Assembly (NCBI GenBank): GCA_022615295.1
Contig: JAKEHF010000022.1
Span: 1-19,935, forward strand
From: Actinomycetota bacterium
Lineage (GTDB): Bacteria > Actinomycetota > Acidimicrobiia > Spongiisociales > ZC4RG35
Length of the DNA stretch: 19,935 nt
Direction: 5' to 3'
Shown here: positions 1 to 7,817 of the stretch, piece after piece
How positions within the stretch are numbered: position 1 is the first letter of the stretch
How the letters are laid out: every line of letters starts with the position of its first letter
The notes under the pieces: model-generated
What the model saw: the letters and a program-made list of their open reading frames with translations, nothing else
Told to the model about the DNA's origin: nothing
The model's database searches: none
Made by a program: the position numbers and the translations under genes

Positions 1-105
1 ACCTCGAGTGTGGACGACACCACTACCTCGAGTGTGGACGACACCACGACCTCGAGTGTTGATGACACCACGACGTCGAGTGTCGAGCAGACCACGACCA
101 GTGAG
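1..105 (+). repeat. 24-bp in-frame tandem repeat encoding VDDTTTSS
   Basis: Units begin at 10, 34 and 58, preceded by the 9-base tail of another unit at 1-9 and followed by a diverged fourth unit from 82. The first two full units differ at one base, and the third differs by a few mostly silent changes. Being a multiple of three, gain or loss of units would change stalk length without breaking the frame. The array continues off the left edge, so the copy number is not known. Confidence 0.85.
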
Positions 106-354
106 GGGGAGACCACCACGACGCCGGACGTCTTGGAGACCACGCTGACGACCTCTTCGTCGACATCGTCGTCCTCCGATCCCAGCACCAGTGCCACGGT
201 GGAGGGCACCACCATCACGACCGCTCCGAGCAGCACTGTCGACGACCTGCCACTGACCGGCATCGAGACGGGGACCCTCCTCGGTCTCGGTGTCACGCTC
301 CTCGGGCTGGGCGCAGGTTTGCTGGCTATGACACGCAGGCCACAGGAAGACTGA
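1..354 (+). CDS. LPxTG cell-wall-anchored surface protein, C-terminal part (5' end outside window)
   Basis: The reading frame is open from base 1, so the start lies upstream of the window. What is visible is a Thr/Ser/Asp-rich stalk: the 8-residue unit VDDTTTSS repeats three times, then degenerates into Thr/Ser-rich low-complexity sequence. The C-terminus is a complete sortase signal: LPLTG, a hydrophobic stretch of about 20 residues rich in Leu and Gly, and a short charged tail TRRPQED. In this class sortase cleaves between Thr and Gly and links the protein to peptidoglycan. The stalk would project an N-terminal domain that cannot be seen here, so the role (adhesin, enzyme, structural) is unknown. 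The gene is followed by a strong terminator at 385-414. The class call is firm; the function is open. Confidence 0.85.
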   Translation, partial: TSSVDDTTTSSVDDTTTSSVDDTTTSSVEQTTTSEGETTTTPDVLETTLTTSSSTSSSSDPSTSATVEGTTITTAPSSTVDDLPLTGIETGTLLGLGVTLLGLGAGLLAMTRRPQED

Positions 355-384
355 CCAAGCCACATCTGACACCACAGAGCGGGA

Positions 385-414
385 GAGCCCCGGGAGTAAC
401 CTCCCGGGGCTTTT
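385..414 (+). terminator. Strong intrinsic terminator after the LPxTG gene
   Basis: An 11-bp perfect stem, AGCCCCGGGAG (386-396) pairing with CTCCCGGGGCT (401-411), closes on the 4-base loop TAAC. A possible extra G-U pair sits at 385/412. The right arm runs into TTTT at 411-414. It lies 31 bases after the stop at 352-354 and only two bases before the folC start codon at 417. Confidence 0.85.
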
Positions 415-416
415 CC

Positions 417-1712
417 ATGGACTACGCCCAGACGCTGGCATACCTCGACGGCCATATCGGTCTGGGCGGTGGGCCGGGTCTCGATCGGATCCAGACCCTC
501 ATGGACCTGATGGGCCACCCCGAGCAGGGCTACCCGATCATCCATGTCGCCGGGACCAATGGGAAGACCAGCACGTCCAGATTGGCGACGCTGATCCTCG
601 TGGCCCACGGTCTGACGACCGGCACCTACACCTCGCCACATCTGCAAGTCGTGGAAGAGCGGCTTGCGGTCAACTCCCGGATCGCAAAACCAGAGGAGTT
701 CGCACTGGCGGTTTCAGACGTGGCTGCCTTCGTCGACCTCTTGGAGGAGAGGGGAGAAGCTCTGTTTAGCTATTTCGAGCTGATCACCGGGGCCTCCTTC
801 GCCTACTTCGCCGAGGAGGCCGTCAACGCCGCCGTCATCGAGGTCGGCCTCGGTGGCCGGCTCGACGCGACCAATGTCGTCGATGCCGAGGTTTGTGTCG
901 TCACCTCCATTGGACTGGACCACACCGAGCTGCTCGGGGACGACGTGGCCTCGATCGCCGCCGAGAAGGCGGCGATAGCCGGCCCCAGCTCGATCATGAT
1001 CTCGGGGCCGCTACCGGATGCGGCTCTGGATGTCGTGACGGCCCGCGTCAGGGAGCTGGGGATCCATCATCGTCACTACGGTCCCGACTTCGGCGCGGAG
1101 CATGCGGAGAGGGGCATCGGCGGCTGGCTGGCGACCATCGCCGGCGCCGAGGCCCGGTACGAGGAGGTCTTCCTCCCTCTTCATGGGCGCTATCAACTCA
1201 CCAATCTCGCCGTGGCCACCGCCTCGGTCGAGGCCTTGCTGGGTGATCGCCTCGACCCCGACGCCGTCCGCGTCGCGGCCGCGGCGGCCACCGCACCGGG
1301 GCGGATGGAGCCATTGGCCTCCTCGCCGCTCGTCATGGTGGACGGAGCCCACAACCCCGATGGGGTCGCCGTGTTGGCCGAGGCCCTGACAGAGGAGTTC
1401 CCCACGACCCGCTGGCACATCGTGCTCGGTGTCATGGGCGACAAGAAGGTTGAGCCGATGATCCGCCACCTCGCCCCCCTGGCGGTGGGTGTGGTTGCCA
1501 CCGCCGTCAGCTCGCAACGGGCAGTACCCGCCGAGGAGCTGGCCGGGATGGTCCGCCCTCTGGTCGACGTGGAGGTGCTTCATAGCGGCGACGTGGGGGC
1601 TGCCCTCGACATGGCGCGGACCGAGGCCGGGCCGAAAGGAGCGGTGTTGGTGACCGGCTCGCTTTACCTCGTGGGCAAGGTGCGCGACCTGCTCGCCTCC
1701 GCTCCCCGGTGA
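417..1712 (+). CDS. folC: Folylpolyglutamate synthase / dihydrofolate synthase
   Basis: This 431-residue Mur-ligase-family enzyme adds glutamate to dihydropteroate and to folates using ATP, in the cytoplasm. Visible family motifs are the P-loop AGTNGKTS (residues 45-52), the TSPHL segment, GLGGRLDATN, GLDHTELLG, PGRMEPL, the C-terminal-domain DGAHNPDG and a VTGSLYLVG end. The length is normal for the family. The N-terminus MDYAQTLAYLDG matches the usual FolC start, which supports ATG 417. There is no Shine-Dalgarno in front of it: the bases before the ATG are the right arm and T-run of the preceding terminator. A TAACCT hexamer (397-402) lies in the hairpin loop and could be a -10. ndk follows after 27 bases. 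Confidence 0.95.
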   Translation: MDYAQTLAYLDGHIGLGGGPGLDRIQTLMDLMGHPEQGYPIIHVAGTNGKTSTSRLATLILVAHGLTTGTYTSPHLQVVEERLAVNSRIAKPEEFALAVSDVAAFVDLLEERGEALFSYFELITGASFAYFAEEAVNAAVIEVGLGGRLDATNVVDAEVCVVTSIGLDHTELLGDDVASIAAEKAAIAGPSSIMISGPLPDAALDVVTARVRELGIHHRHYGPDFGAEHAERGIGGWLATIAGAEARYEEVFLPLHGRYQLTNLAVATASVEALLGDRLDPDAVRVAAAAATAPGRMEPLASSPLVMVDGAHNPDGVAVLAEALTEEFPTTRWHIVLGVMGDKKVEPMIRHLAPLAVGVVATAVSSQRAVPAEELAGMVRPLVDVEVLHSGDVGAALDMARTEAGPKGAVLVTGSLYLVGKVRDLLASAPR

Positions 1713-1739
1713 GCGCACTCCGATAGCGTGACCGCCCAC

Positions 1740-2144
1740 ATGGCATCAGAATCCACGTTTGTGATGGTCAAGCCCGATGGTGTGCGGAGGGGTCTAGTGG
1801 GCGAGGTGATCTCCCGGCTCGAGCGCAAGGGTCTCACCCTGGAGAAGATCCGCATGCTGGCTGTGGACGAGGCCTTGGCCCGACGTCACTATGCCGAGCA
1901 CGTCGACAAGGCCTTCTTCCCCGACCTCCTCGAGTTCATCACGTCGGGTCCGGTGGTCGCCATGCAGTGGTCCGGCGAGTCGGCGATAGCGGTGGCGCGG
2001 ACCTTGATGGGCGCCACCGACCCCAAGCAGGCGGCGCCGGGGACGATAAGGGCCGATTACGGTCTGGCGGTGACCCAGAATCTGGTCCATGGTTCGGACA
2101 GCCCGGAGAGCGCCGCCCGGGAGCTCGAGATCTTCTTCGGCTGA
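1740..2144 (+). CDS. ndk: Nucleoside diphosphate kinase
   Basis: The enzyme transfers the gamma-phosphate of ATP to nucleoside diphosphates through a phosphohistidine and balances NTP and dNTP pools. The 134-residue product has the expected length, the N-terminal FVMVKPDGV strand, and the active-site motif NLVHGSDSPESA with catalytic His117. ATG 1740 gives MASESTFVMVKPDG, close to the usual Ndk start. An in-frame GTG at 1728 would add four residues and is less likely. No Shine-Dalgarno is visible. A TAGCGT hexamer at 1724-1729 ends 10 bases before the ATG and could be a -10 for a nearly leaderless message, but read-through from folC is also possible. The folC-ndk pairing is common in actinobacteria. 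Confidence 0.96.
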   Translation: MASESTFVMVKPDGVRRGLVGEVISRLERKGLTLEKIRMLAVDEALARRHYAEHVDKAFFPDLLEFITSGPVVAMQWSGESAIAVARTLMGATDPKQAAPGTIRADYGLAVTQNLVHGSDSPESAARELEIFFG

Positions 2145-2178
2145 CGAAGTCCCAATAGCACAAACCTCCGCCTCAACC

Positions 2179-2203
2179 TACAATCCCCGGGTCCACTCGG
2201 GAG
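2179..2203 (+). promoter_or_regulatory. mreB -10 box (TACAAT) and Shine-Dalgarno (GGGAG)
   Basis: TACAAT at 2179-2184 matches the -10 consensus at five of six positions. No convincing -35 is seen at 16-18 bp upstream. A transcript starting near 2191 would carry a leader of about 23 bases containing GGGAG (2199-2203), 10 bases before ATG 2214. This would drive the mreBCD-mrdA-rodA operon. Confidence 0.55.
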
Positions 2204-2213
2204 ACTCCTCAGC

Positions 2214-3245
2214 ATGGCCGAAACCCTGTTGTCATTTGCTGGTCAGGACATGGCCATCGACCTCGGCACGGCCAACACGCTCGTCTATGTCCGCGGCAGG
2301 GGGATAGTCCTCAACGAGCCTTCGGTCGTGGCCATCAACTCCCAGAACAACAAGGCGCTGGCCGTGGGTATGGACGCCAAACGGATGATCGGGAGGACCC
2401 CGGCCAACATCACCGCCATCCGCCCCCTGCGTGACGGGGTCATCGCCGATTTCGACATCACCGAGAAGATGCTCCGCTACTTCATCCAGAAGGTGCACCG
2501 CCGGAAGTGGGCTCGTCCCCGCATCGTGGTGTGCGTCCCTTCGGGGATCACCCCGGTGGAGCGACGCGCCGTCGAGGAGGCCGCCTACCACGCCGGCGCC
2601 CGTCGTGCCTACACCATCGAGGAGCCGATGGCTGCTGCGATCGGGTCTGGTCTGCCCATAGGGGAGCCGTCGGGCTCCATGGTCGTCGATATCGGCGGGG
2701 GGACGACCGAGGTGGCTGTGATCTCATTGGGCGGCATCGTGGTCTCCCGCTCCATCCGGGTCGGCGGTGATGAGCTGGACGTCGCCATCATCGACTGGGT
2801 GAAGAAGGAGCACAACGTGCTGATCGGCGAACGTACTGCCGAGCAGCTCAAGATCGCGGTCGGATCGGCATGGCCCTATGTCGACGAGCCCTCGGCCGAG
2901 GTGAGGGGTCGCGACCTGATCACCGGGCTGCCCAAGACGATCCTCTTGTCCAGCCCCGAGATCCGCGAGGCCATCGAGGAGCCGACCCAGGCCATCGTCG
3001 ACGCTGTCAAGTTCACGTTGGACAAGACACCACCCGAGCTCGCCGCTGACGTCGTCGAGAGAGGGATCGTGCTCACTGGAGGAGGAGCTTTGCTGGTCGG
3101 GCTCGACCATCGTCTGGCCCACGAGACGGGGATGCCCATCGTCACCGCGGCGAAACCGCTGCAGTCGGTGGTGCTTGGCTCGGGGAAGTGCCTGGAGGAG
3201 TTCGACACGCTGCACGCGGTGCTGGCGTCGTCGGCACGGCCATGA
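2214..3245 (+). CDS. mreB: Rod-shape-determining actin homologue MreB
   Basis: MreB forms membrane-associated ATP-dependent filaments that guide the elongation machinery making side-wall peptidoglycan. The 343-residue product shows the actin-fold nucleotide motifs in order: phosphate-1 DLGTAN (16-21), the connect-1 region IEEPMAAAIG (135-144), phosphate-2 DIGGGTTE (159-166) and the adenosine motif TGGGALL near the C-terminus. The length is typical. The start is supported by GGGAG ten bases upstream and by the conserved order of residues up to DLGTAN. It heads an operon with mreC, mreD, mrdA and rodA. Many rod-shaped actinobacteria, such as mycobacteria, lack MreB and elongate at the poles, so its presence implies dispersed lateral growth or a sporulation-type role. 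Confidence 0.97.
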   Translation: MAETLLSFAGQDMAIDLGTANTLVYVRGRGIVLNEPSVVAINSQNNKALAVGMDAKRMIGRTPANITAIRPLRDGVIADFDITEKMLRYFIQKVHRRKWARPRIVVCVPSGITPVERRAVEEAAYHAGARRAYTIEEPMAAAIGSGLPIGEPSGSMVVDIGGGTTEVAVISLGGIVVSRSIRVGGDELDVAIIDWVKKEHNVLIGERTAEQLKIAVGSAWPYVDEPSAEVRGRDLITGLPKTILLSSPEIREAIEEPTQAIVDAVKFTLDKTPPELAADVVERGIVLTGGGALLVGLDHRLAHETGMPIVTAAKPLQSVVLGSGKCLEEFDTLHAVLASSARP

Positions 3246-3267
3246 TTCCCGAGTCCCGTCGCTGCGA

Positions 3268-4179
3268 ATGCTGAGCCGAGAGCCGGCAGGACGCACCCTC
3301 CCCACCCTGATAACGCTGCTGGTCGTCGGCGTCCTCCTCATGACCTTCGACGTCCGAAGTCAGGGCGCCGGGGTGGTCGGCATCCTGCGGACCGGGACGC
3401 AGAGTCTGGTGGCTCCTCTCCAGAAGGGGGCCGCGTTCGTGGTCCGCCCTGTGGTCGACCTGGTCGACTCACTGACCAACGTGGCCAGCCTCCGTGAGGA
3501 GAATCTGGCGCTGCGCGCCGAGCTCATCGAGCTCCGGGCGGAGTTGAACGCGATGCAGGACCTCGAGGTGAGACTGGAGTTCTTCGAGCAGATCTATGAG
3601 ATGGAGGCGGCGGGGAGCCAGATCGGGCGGACCGTGGCCAACGTGATCGGGCGACCCGACGGCTTGGAGGACTCCCTGATCATCGACAAGGGAACCGATC
3701 ACGGGATCGCGGTCGGTCAGCCGGTGGTCGACAGCAACGGCTTCGTGGTCGGCTCGGTGACCACGGTGACCAGCGGCAGCGCCACGGTGGTCCCAATCAC
3801 CTCGAAGCGCCAGGGTCTCACCGTCATCGTCGGCGACCAGGAGGGCTCGCTCATCTCACAGCCAGGGTCGGAGCTGATGAGACTCGAGGTCTACTCGGCG
3901 AGGGGACCTGTCCTCGCCGAGGAGAGGGTCCTCACCTCCGCCGGGTCGCTGAGCTTCCCGGCGGGATGGCCGATCGGGGTGGTCGTCGAGGACGCCGCTC
4001 CCGTCGTCGACGTCGTCACGACGACGGTGCAGCCCTTCGTCAATCCCAAAACGTTGCGTCTGGTGGTCGTTCTCGCCTGGCCACCCGACCCGATCACCGC
4101 CGTGGCCACCACTACGACCACGACAAGCTCCACGACCACGGTTCCCGGTTCGACGACCACGACGGGTGGTGGCGGATGA
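3268..4179 (+). CDS. mreC: Rod-shape-determining protein MreC
   Basis: This is a bitopic scaffold of the elongasome that contacts PBP2 outside the membrane. The 303-residue product has one N-terminal membrane segment (about residues 11-26), a coiled coil (about 70-112, with heptad-like LREENLALRAELIELRAEL), and the beta-rich MreC domain (about 118-275, with IDKGTDHGIAVGQPVV and SGSATVVPITS). It ends in a Thr/Ser/Gly tail (about 282-303) not needed by the family fold. ATG 3268 is chosen because it places the membrane helix close to the N-terminus. A TTG-initiated extension back to 3175 would run inside mreB and looks spurious. No Shine-Dalgarno is seen. A 10-codon ORF (3242-3274) links the mreB stop to this start. 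The stop overlaps the mreD start in ATGA. Confidence 0.9.
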   Translation: MLSREPAGRTLPTLITLLVVGVLLMTFDVRSQGAGVVGILRTGTQSLVAPLQKGAAFVVRPVVDLVDSLTNVASLREENLALRAELIELRAELNAMQDLEVRLEFFEQIYEMEAAGSQIGRTVANVIGRPDGLEDSLIIDKGTDHGIAVGQPVVDSNGFVVGSVTTVTSGSATVVPITSKRQGLTVIVGDQEGSLISQPGSELMRLEVYSARGPVLAEERVLTSAGSLSFPAGWPIGVVVEDAAPVVDVVTTTVQPFVNPKTLRLVVVLAWPPDPITAVATTTTTTSSTTTVPGSTTTTGGGG

Positions 4180-4679
4180 GATTCCCCAAGGGTCTGATGG
4201 TGGGGACGCTCCTTCTGTTGGCGATCGTGGTGCAGACGACGTTGTTCGGTCAGATAAGGGTCGTCGTCCCCGACCTGGTGATGCTGGTCGTCATCCTCCT
4301 CGCGCTGACCCGGATAAGACCGGAGCTGGTGCTCCTGGTTGCGTTCCTCTCGGGTCTCGTCGTCGACCTCCTCGGCTCGTCCCTGGTGGGTCTCCGGGCG
4401 GTGGTGTTCACCACCGTCGCCTATGTCGCCATCAGGACCCGCTCTCGGGCCGAGATCGGGAGGTTTGCCACCGCGATCTGGGCCGGCCTGCTCACCTTCG
4501 GTGGTCTGGTCTTGACCGTGGTGATCGGAACATTGTTCGGCCAGACCAGCCTGATTGGCCCCGACATCGGCTCACGTCTGGCACTGGTCCCACTCGCCAA
4601 CCTGATTCTGGCGGGGCTCTTCTCCCCATTGATGACCCGGCTCATCGACCGCGACACCGGTCTCTTCAGGTACACATGA
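4176..4679 (+). CDS. mreD: Rod-shape-determining membrane protein MreD
   Basis: The 167-residue product is very hydrophobic, with about five membrane segments and few charged loops, as expected for MreD, the integral-membrane partner of MreC in the elongasome. MreD is weakly conserved in sequence, so the call rests on length, hydrophobicity, the charged C-terminus (TRLIDRDTGLFRYT) and its place between mreC and mrdA. The segment LSGLVVDLLGSSLVGLRAVVFTTVAYV resembles the family's central Asp-Leu helix. The start ATG 4176 overlaps the mreC stop (ATGA, 4176-4179), and the stop overlaps the mrdA start in the same way, which implies coupled translation. Confidence 0.88.
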   Translation: MRFPKGLMVGTLLLLAIVVQTTLFGQIRVVVPDLVMLVVILLALTRIRPELVLLVAFLSGLVVDLLGSSLVGLRAVVFTTVAYVAIRTRSRAEIGRFATAIWAGLLTFGGLVLTVVIGTLFGQTSLIGPDIGSRLALVPLANLILAGLFSPLMTRLIDRDTGLFRYT

Positions 4680-6643
4680 GATTCTCGGTCCGTCTCAGCG
4701 TCGTCGGGGTGGTGTTCGTGACGATGTTCGGCGTCGTCGGTCTCCGTCTCTGGTTCATCCAGGTCGCCGAAGGCCCGGCAATAGCCCAGGCGGCCTCCGA
4801 GCAGACCTGGATCCAACAGTCGATAGCCGCCCCACGGGGCAACATCTTCGACCGCAACGGGACGCCCCTCGCCACCAGCAGGGTGGTGCCCGCGGTCGTC
4901 GTAGACCGCACCTTCGTCCAACCCGAGCAACGAGACGGGCTCCTCGATCATCTGTCCACCCTGCTCTCGGTGGATCGGGCGACCCTGGAGGAGATGTATG
5001 AGGAGGCCGGCGTCAACGGCAAGTTCCTCGTCACAACCGTATCCACAGAGCTGGCTCACCGCGTCAACGAGAGCCTCGACGTCCTCCCCGGCGTGGAGGT
5101 GGCCAAAGTCCCCGAGCGGATCTACCTCACGGGGCCCACCCTTGCCCACGTGATGGGGCATCTGGGTCTCCCCGACGCCGCCGATCTCGAGGCTGACCCG
5201 GACATCGACCCCAGCGTCCGCATCGGAAAGCTCGGCGTGGAGAAGTCCTACGAGGAGTACTTGCGGGGGACACCCGGTCAGCTCGAGTACCGGGTGCGGC
5301 TGGGGGAGATCATCGCCACCAGACCCTCCGTCGACCCGGTACAGGGAAGCTCACTCAACCTCACCATCGATCTCGATCTCCAGGAGCTGGTGGAGATGGC
5401 GCTCGCCGAGGGCATCGACCTCTCCAATCGGGTGAAGGAGGCCGACAGGGCCGCCGGCGAGGAGGTGTTCCACGAGACCGAGCGTGGGGCCATCGTGGTG
5501 CTCGATGCCCAGAACTTCGAGGTGCTCGCCGCCGCCTCCTATCCCAACTTCGACCCCCAGCTCTTCGTCGCCGGGATCGACACCACGACCTTCGCGGAGC
5601 TCAATGACGCCCAGGCTTTCAATAACCTCACCACCAACGGCCTATACCCCCCGGCCTCCACCTTCAAGGCCATCACCTACACGGTGATCGAAGAAGAGGA
5701 CCTGCCCTTCCCCACCGAGATCGAGGGTATCGACGCAGCCAACCGTCAGGTGCACTGTGACGGGGTGCTCGAGCTCCCCACACTCGCCGATGGCTCACCC
5801 CAGGAGAAGTTCGACTGGTACAACCCCGGTGACCTCGGCTGGCTTGGGATACACGAGGCCTTGGAGCTGTCCTGCAACATCTTCTTCTGGTCGGCCGCCC
5901 TTGGGACCTACCAGGCCTATCGGGCGCCCCACCCCAACGAGACGGTGATACAGGACTGGTCGACGGAGCTCGGATACGGGTCGCCGACGGGTATCGACCT
6001 CAGCTCGGAGGCGGCGGGGATCATCCCCACCCGGGAGCTCTTCGAGGAGTGGGCGGCCTATCAGATCGAGAACCCCGACGAGCCCCCGCGGCTCGACCCG
6101 AGCCGTCTCGAGATCGCCAGCCCCTGGCTCGGAGGCGACCTCATGGACTTCGCCATCGGTCAGGGGGCCTTCACCGCGACACCCATGCAGGTGGCGGTGT
6201 CCTATGCGGCCCTGGTGAACGGGGGCCGGGTGATGGAGCCGAGGGTGGTCCGTGAGATCGTGTCGCCAGACGGGGTGGTGACCCCGGTGCAGGCCCCGGT
6301 GAGGCACACTGTCGCCATCTCTCCGGAGACCACGAGGAGTCTCCTCGCAGACCTCGGTCGCGTGGTCGCCAGCGGCACTGCGAGCAAGGCTTTTGCCGAC
6401 TTCGGCCCCGGTCTCGACAACGTCGGGGGGAAGACGGGCACAGGCCAGTCCACGGCCACGAGGGACAACCATGCCTGGTTCGTCGGGGTGGCCCCCCTCG
6501 ACGACCCCAAGTATGTGGTCGTGGTGCTGATCGACGAGGGCGGGTCTGGGGGTCGGATCGCGGCTCCCGTCGGCCGTCACATCCTCCAATACATCATGGG
6601 CAACGAGCCCACGCCGATCGAAGCCGGGGAGGATGCCGACTGA
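4676..6643 (+). CDS. mrdA: Penicillin-binding protein 2 (elongasome transpeptidase)
   Basis: This class B PBP cross-links peptidoglycan during elongation with RodA as its glycosyltransferase partner. The 655-residue protein has an N-terminal membrane anchor (about 5-27), the pedestal domain beginning at PRGNIFDRNG (53-62), and a transpeptidase domain with all three catalytic motifs: STFK (328-331, Ser328 nucleophile, Lys331), SCN (399-401) and KTG (586-588). Asp/Glu-rich insertions lie between the motifs (about 341-395 and 450-490). The domain order and length are normal for PBP2. It starts at ATG 4676 inside the mreD stop (ATGA) and ends in TGATG, sharing one base with rodA, so the two partner enzymes are probably made in matched amounts. 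Confidence 0.95.
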   Translation: MRFSVRLSVVGVVFVTMFGVVGLRLWFIQVAEGPAIAQAASEQTWIQQSIAAPRGNIFDRNGTPLATSRVVPAVVVDRTFVQPEQRDGLLDHLSTLLSVDRATLEEMYEEAGVNGKFLVTTVSTELAHRVNESLDVLPGVEVAKVPERIYLTGPTLAHVMGHLGLPDAADLEADPDIDPSVRIGKLGVEKSYEEYLRGTPGQLEYRVRLGEIIATRPSVDPVQGSSLNLTIDLDLQELVEMALAEGIDLSNRVKEADRAAGEEVFHETERGAIVVLDAQNFEVLAAASYPNFDPQLFVAGIDTTTFAELNDAQAFNNLTTNGLYPPASTFKAITYTVIEEEDLPFPTEIEGIDAANRQVHCDGVLELPTLADGSPQEKFDWYNPGDLGWLGIHEALELSCNIFFWSAALGTYQAYRAPHPNETVIQDWSTELGYGSPTGIDLSSEAAGIIPTRELFEEWAAYQIENPDEPPRLDPSRLEIASPWLGGDLMDFAIGQGAFTATPMQVAVSYAALVNGGRVMEPRVVREIVSPDGVVTPVQAPVRHTVAISPETTRSLLADLGRVVASGTASKAFADFGPGLDNVGGKTGTGQSTATRDNHAWFVGVAPLDDPKYVVVVLIDEGGSGGRIAAPVGRHILQYIMGNEPTPIEAGEDAD

Positions 6644-7812
6644 TGACCGTCTTGGCCAGGCTCCGCGAGGTGGGTGTGGTCCGCAAGGGCAACCGGTCCG
6701 ACCGGGTGCTCGTCTGCGCCATCCTGTTTCTCTCCGCCTTGGGTCTGCTGATGATCTACTCGGCGACGAGGAGCACGGGCACGTTCTCCATGGAGCGTCA
6801 GATGATCTTCGTCGCCGCCGGTCTCATCGTGTATGCGGTCTTCACCAACATCGACTACCGGGAGTACCGGGGGATCATCCCGATGATCGCGGCCGTGATC
6901 ATGATCCTCCTCCTGGTCGTCTTTCTCTTCGAACCGGTGAGTGACAGCGGTGTGGGGCGGGCGCAACGCTGGATACCCCTGGGGTTCTTCAATCTGCAGC
7001 CCTCGGAGTTCGCCAAGGTGGCGGTCATCCTCGCCCTCGCCGGGCTCCTCGCCCCTTCCAACCGCGACGAGGTACCACAGCGGTCGCCGACGTGGAAGAA
7101 GGTGGGGTTGGCCGTATTGGTGGTGGCGGTCCCTGCCACCCTCATCTACCGCCAACCCGATCTGGGCACCTCGCTCGTCTTCGTGTTCATCCTCCTCGTC
7201 CTCCTCTTCGCCGCCGGGGCCACGTGGCGGCAGATGCTGACCCTGATCGGCGTCGGGGTCATCGGTGTCGTGATCGTGCTTCGATTCGGCCTGCTCAGCG
7301 ACTACCAAACGGACCGGCTGATGTGTCTGGTCGACCCTGCTGTCGACCCCCAGGACCTCTGTTACCAATTGGCACAGTCGAAGCGTGCCATCGGCTCTGG
7401 CCAGCTCTTCGGCAAGGGGCTGTTCCAGGAGGACACCCTCACCCACTTCGAGTATGTGCCCGAGCAGCAGACCGACTTCATATTCACCGCGGTCGGGGAG
7501 CAGTTCGGGCTGCTCGGGGGGTTGGTCGTCCTCACCGTCTTTGCCGTGATCGTGTGGCGGTTGCTGGTGATCGGCGCCAACTCCCGTGACCGGTTCGGGG
7601 CGCTGATCGCAGTGGGCACCGCGGCGATGATCATGTTCCACGTGTTCGTCAACATCGGCATGACCGTCGGGATCATGCCGGTGACCGGTCTCCCCCTGCC
7701 CTTCCTGAGCCAGGGGGGTTCGTTCTACATAGCGATGGCTCTGGCCCTGGGCATCGCCAACTCGGTGTGGCTCTTGAGGACCCCGGTCCCATCGGAGAAC
7801 CAGCTCCTCTAG
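6643..7812 (+). CDS. rodA: SEDS-family peptidoglycan glycosyltransferase RodA
   Basis: RodA polymerises lipid II into glycan strands in the membrane, working with PBP2. The 389-residue, multi-pass protein shows SEDS landmarks: RWIPLGFFNLQPSEFAK (109-125), the VPEQQTDFIF loop containing the essential Asp (Asp278), and the C-terminal signature NIGMTVGIMPVTGLPLPFLSQGGS. FtsW is the alternative paralogue, but the position after mrdA and within the mre operon favours RodA. The loop between residues 220 and 250 carries two cysteines (228 and 240) on either side of the DPAVDPQ segment. The gene starts one base inside the mrdA stop and ends 19 bases before tdk. Confidence 0.94.
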   Translation: MTVLARLREVGVVRKGNRSDRVLVCAILFLSALGLLMIYSATRSTGTFSMERQMIFVAAGLIVYAVFTNIDYREYRGIIPMIAAVIMILLLVVFLFEPVSDSGVGRAQRWIPLGFFNLQPSEFAKVAVILALAGLLAPSNRDEVPQRSPTWKKVGLAVLVVAVPATLIYRQPDLGTSLVFVFILLVLLFAAGATWRQMLTLIGVGVIGVVIVLRFGLLSDYQTDRLMCLVDPAVDPQDLCYQLAQSKRAIGSGQLFGKGLFQEDTLTHFEYVPEQQTDFIFTAVGEQFGLLGGLVVLTVFAVIVWRLLVIGANSRDRFGALIAVGTAAMIMFHVFVNIGMTVGIMPVTGLPLPFLSQGGSFYIAMALALGIANSVWLLRTPVPSENQLL

Positions 7813-7817
7813 CCGGG

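Noticed and set aside
1011..1739. Long minus-strand ORFs under folC and elsewhere (such as 6577-7974 and 14579-15967)
   Set aside because: They are opposite-strand shadows of strongly recognised genes in GC-rich DNA, with His/Gly/Asp/Arg-rich translations and no family motifs.
3175..3267. TTG-initiated N-terminal extension of MreC
   Set aside because: It lies inside the mreB coding sequence, is Arg/Cys-rich and would push the membrane helix about 40 residues inward. ATG 3268 gives the normal MreC layout.
4166..4675. Upstream extension of the mrdA reading frame through mreD
   Set aside because: It is the wrong frame of mreD. The PBP2 membrane anchor and the ATGA overlap fix the start at 4676.
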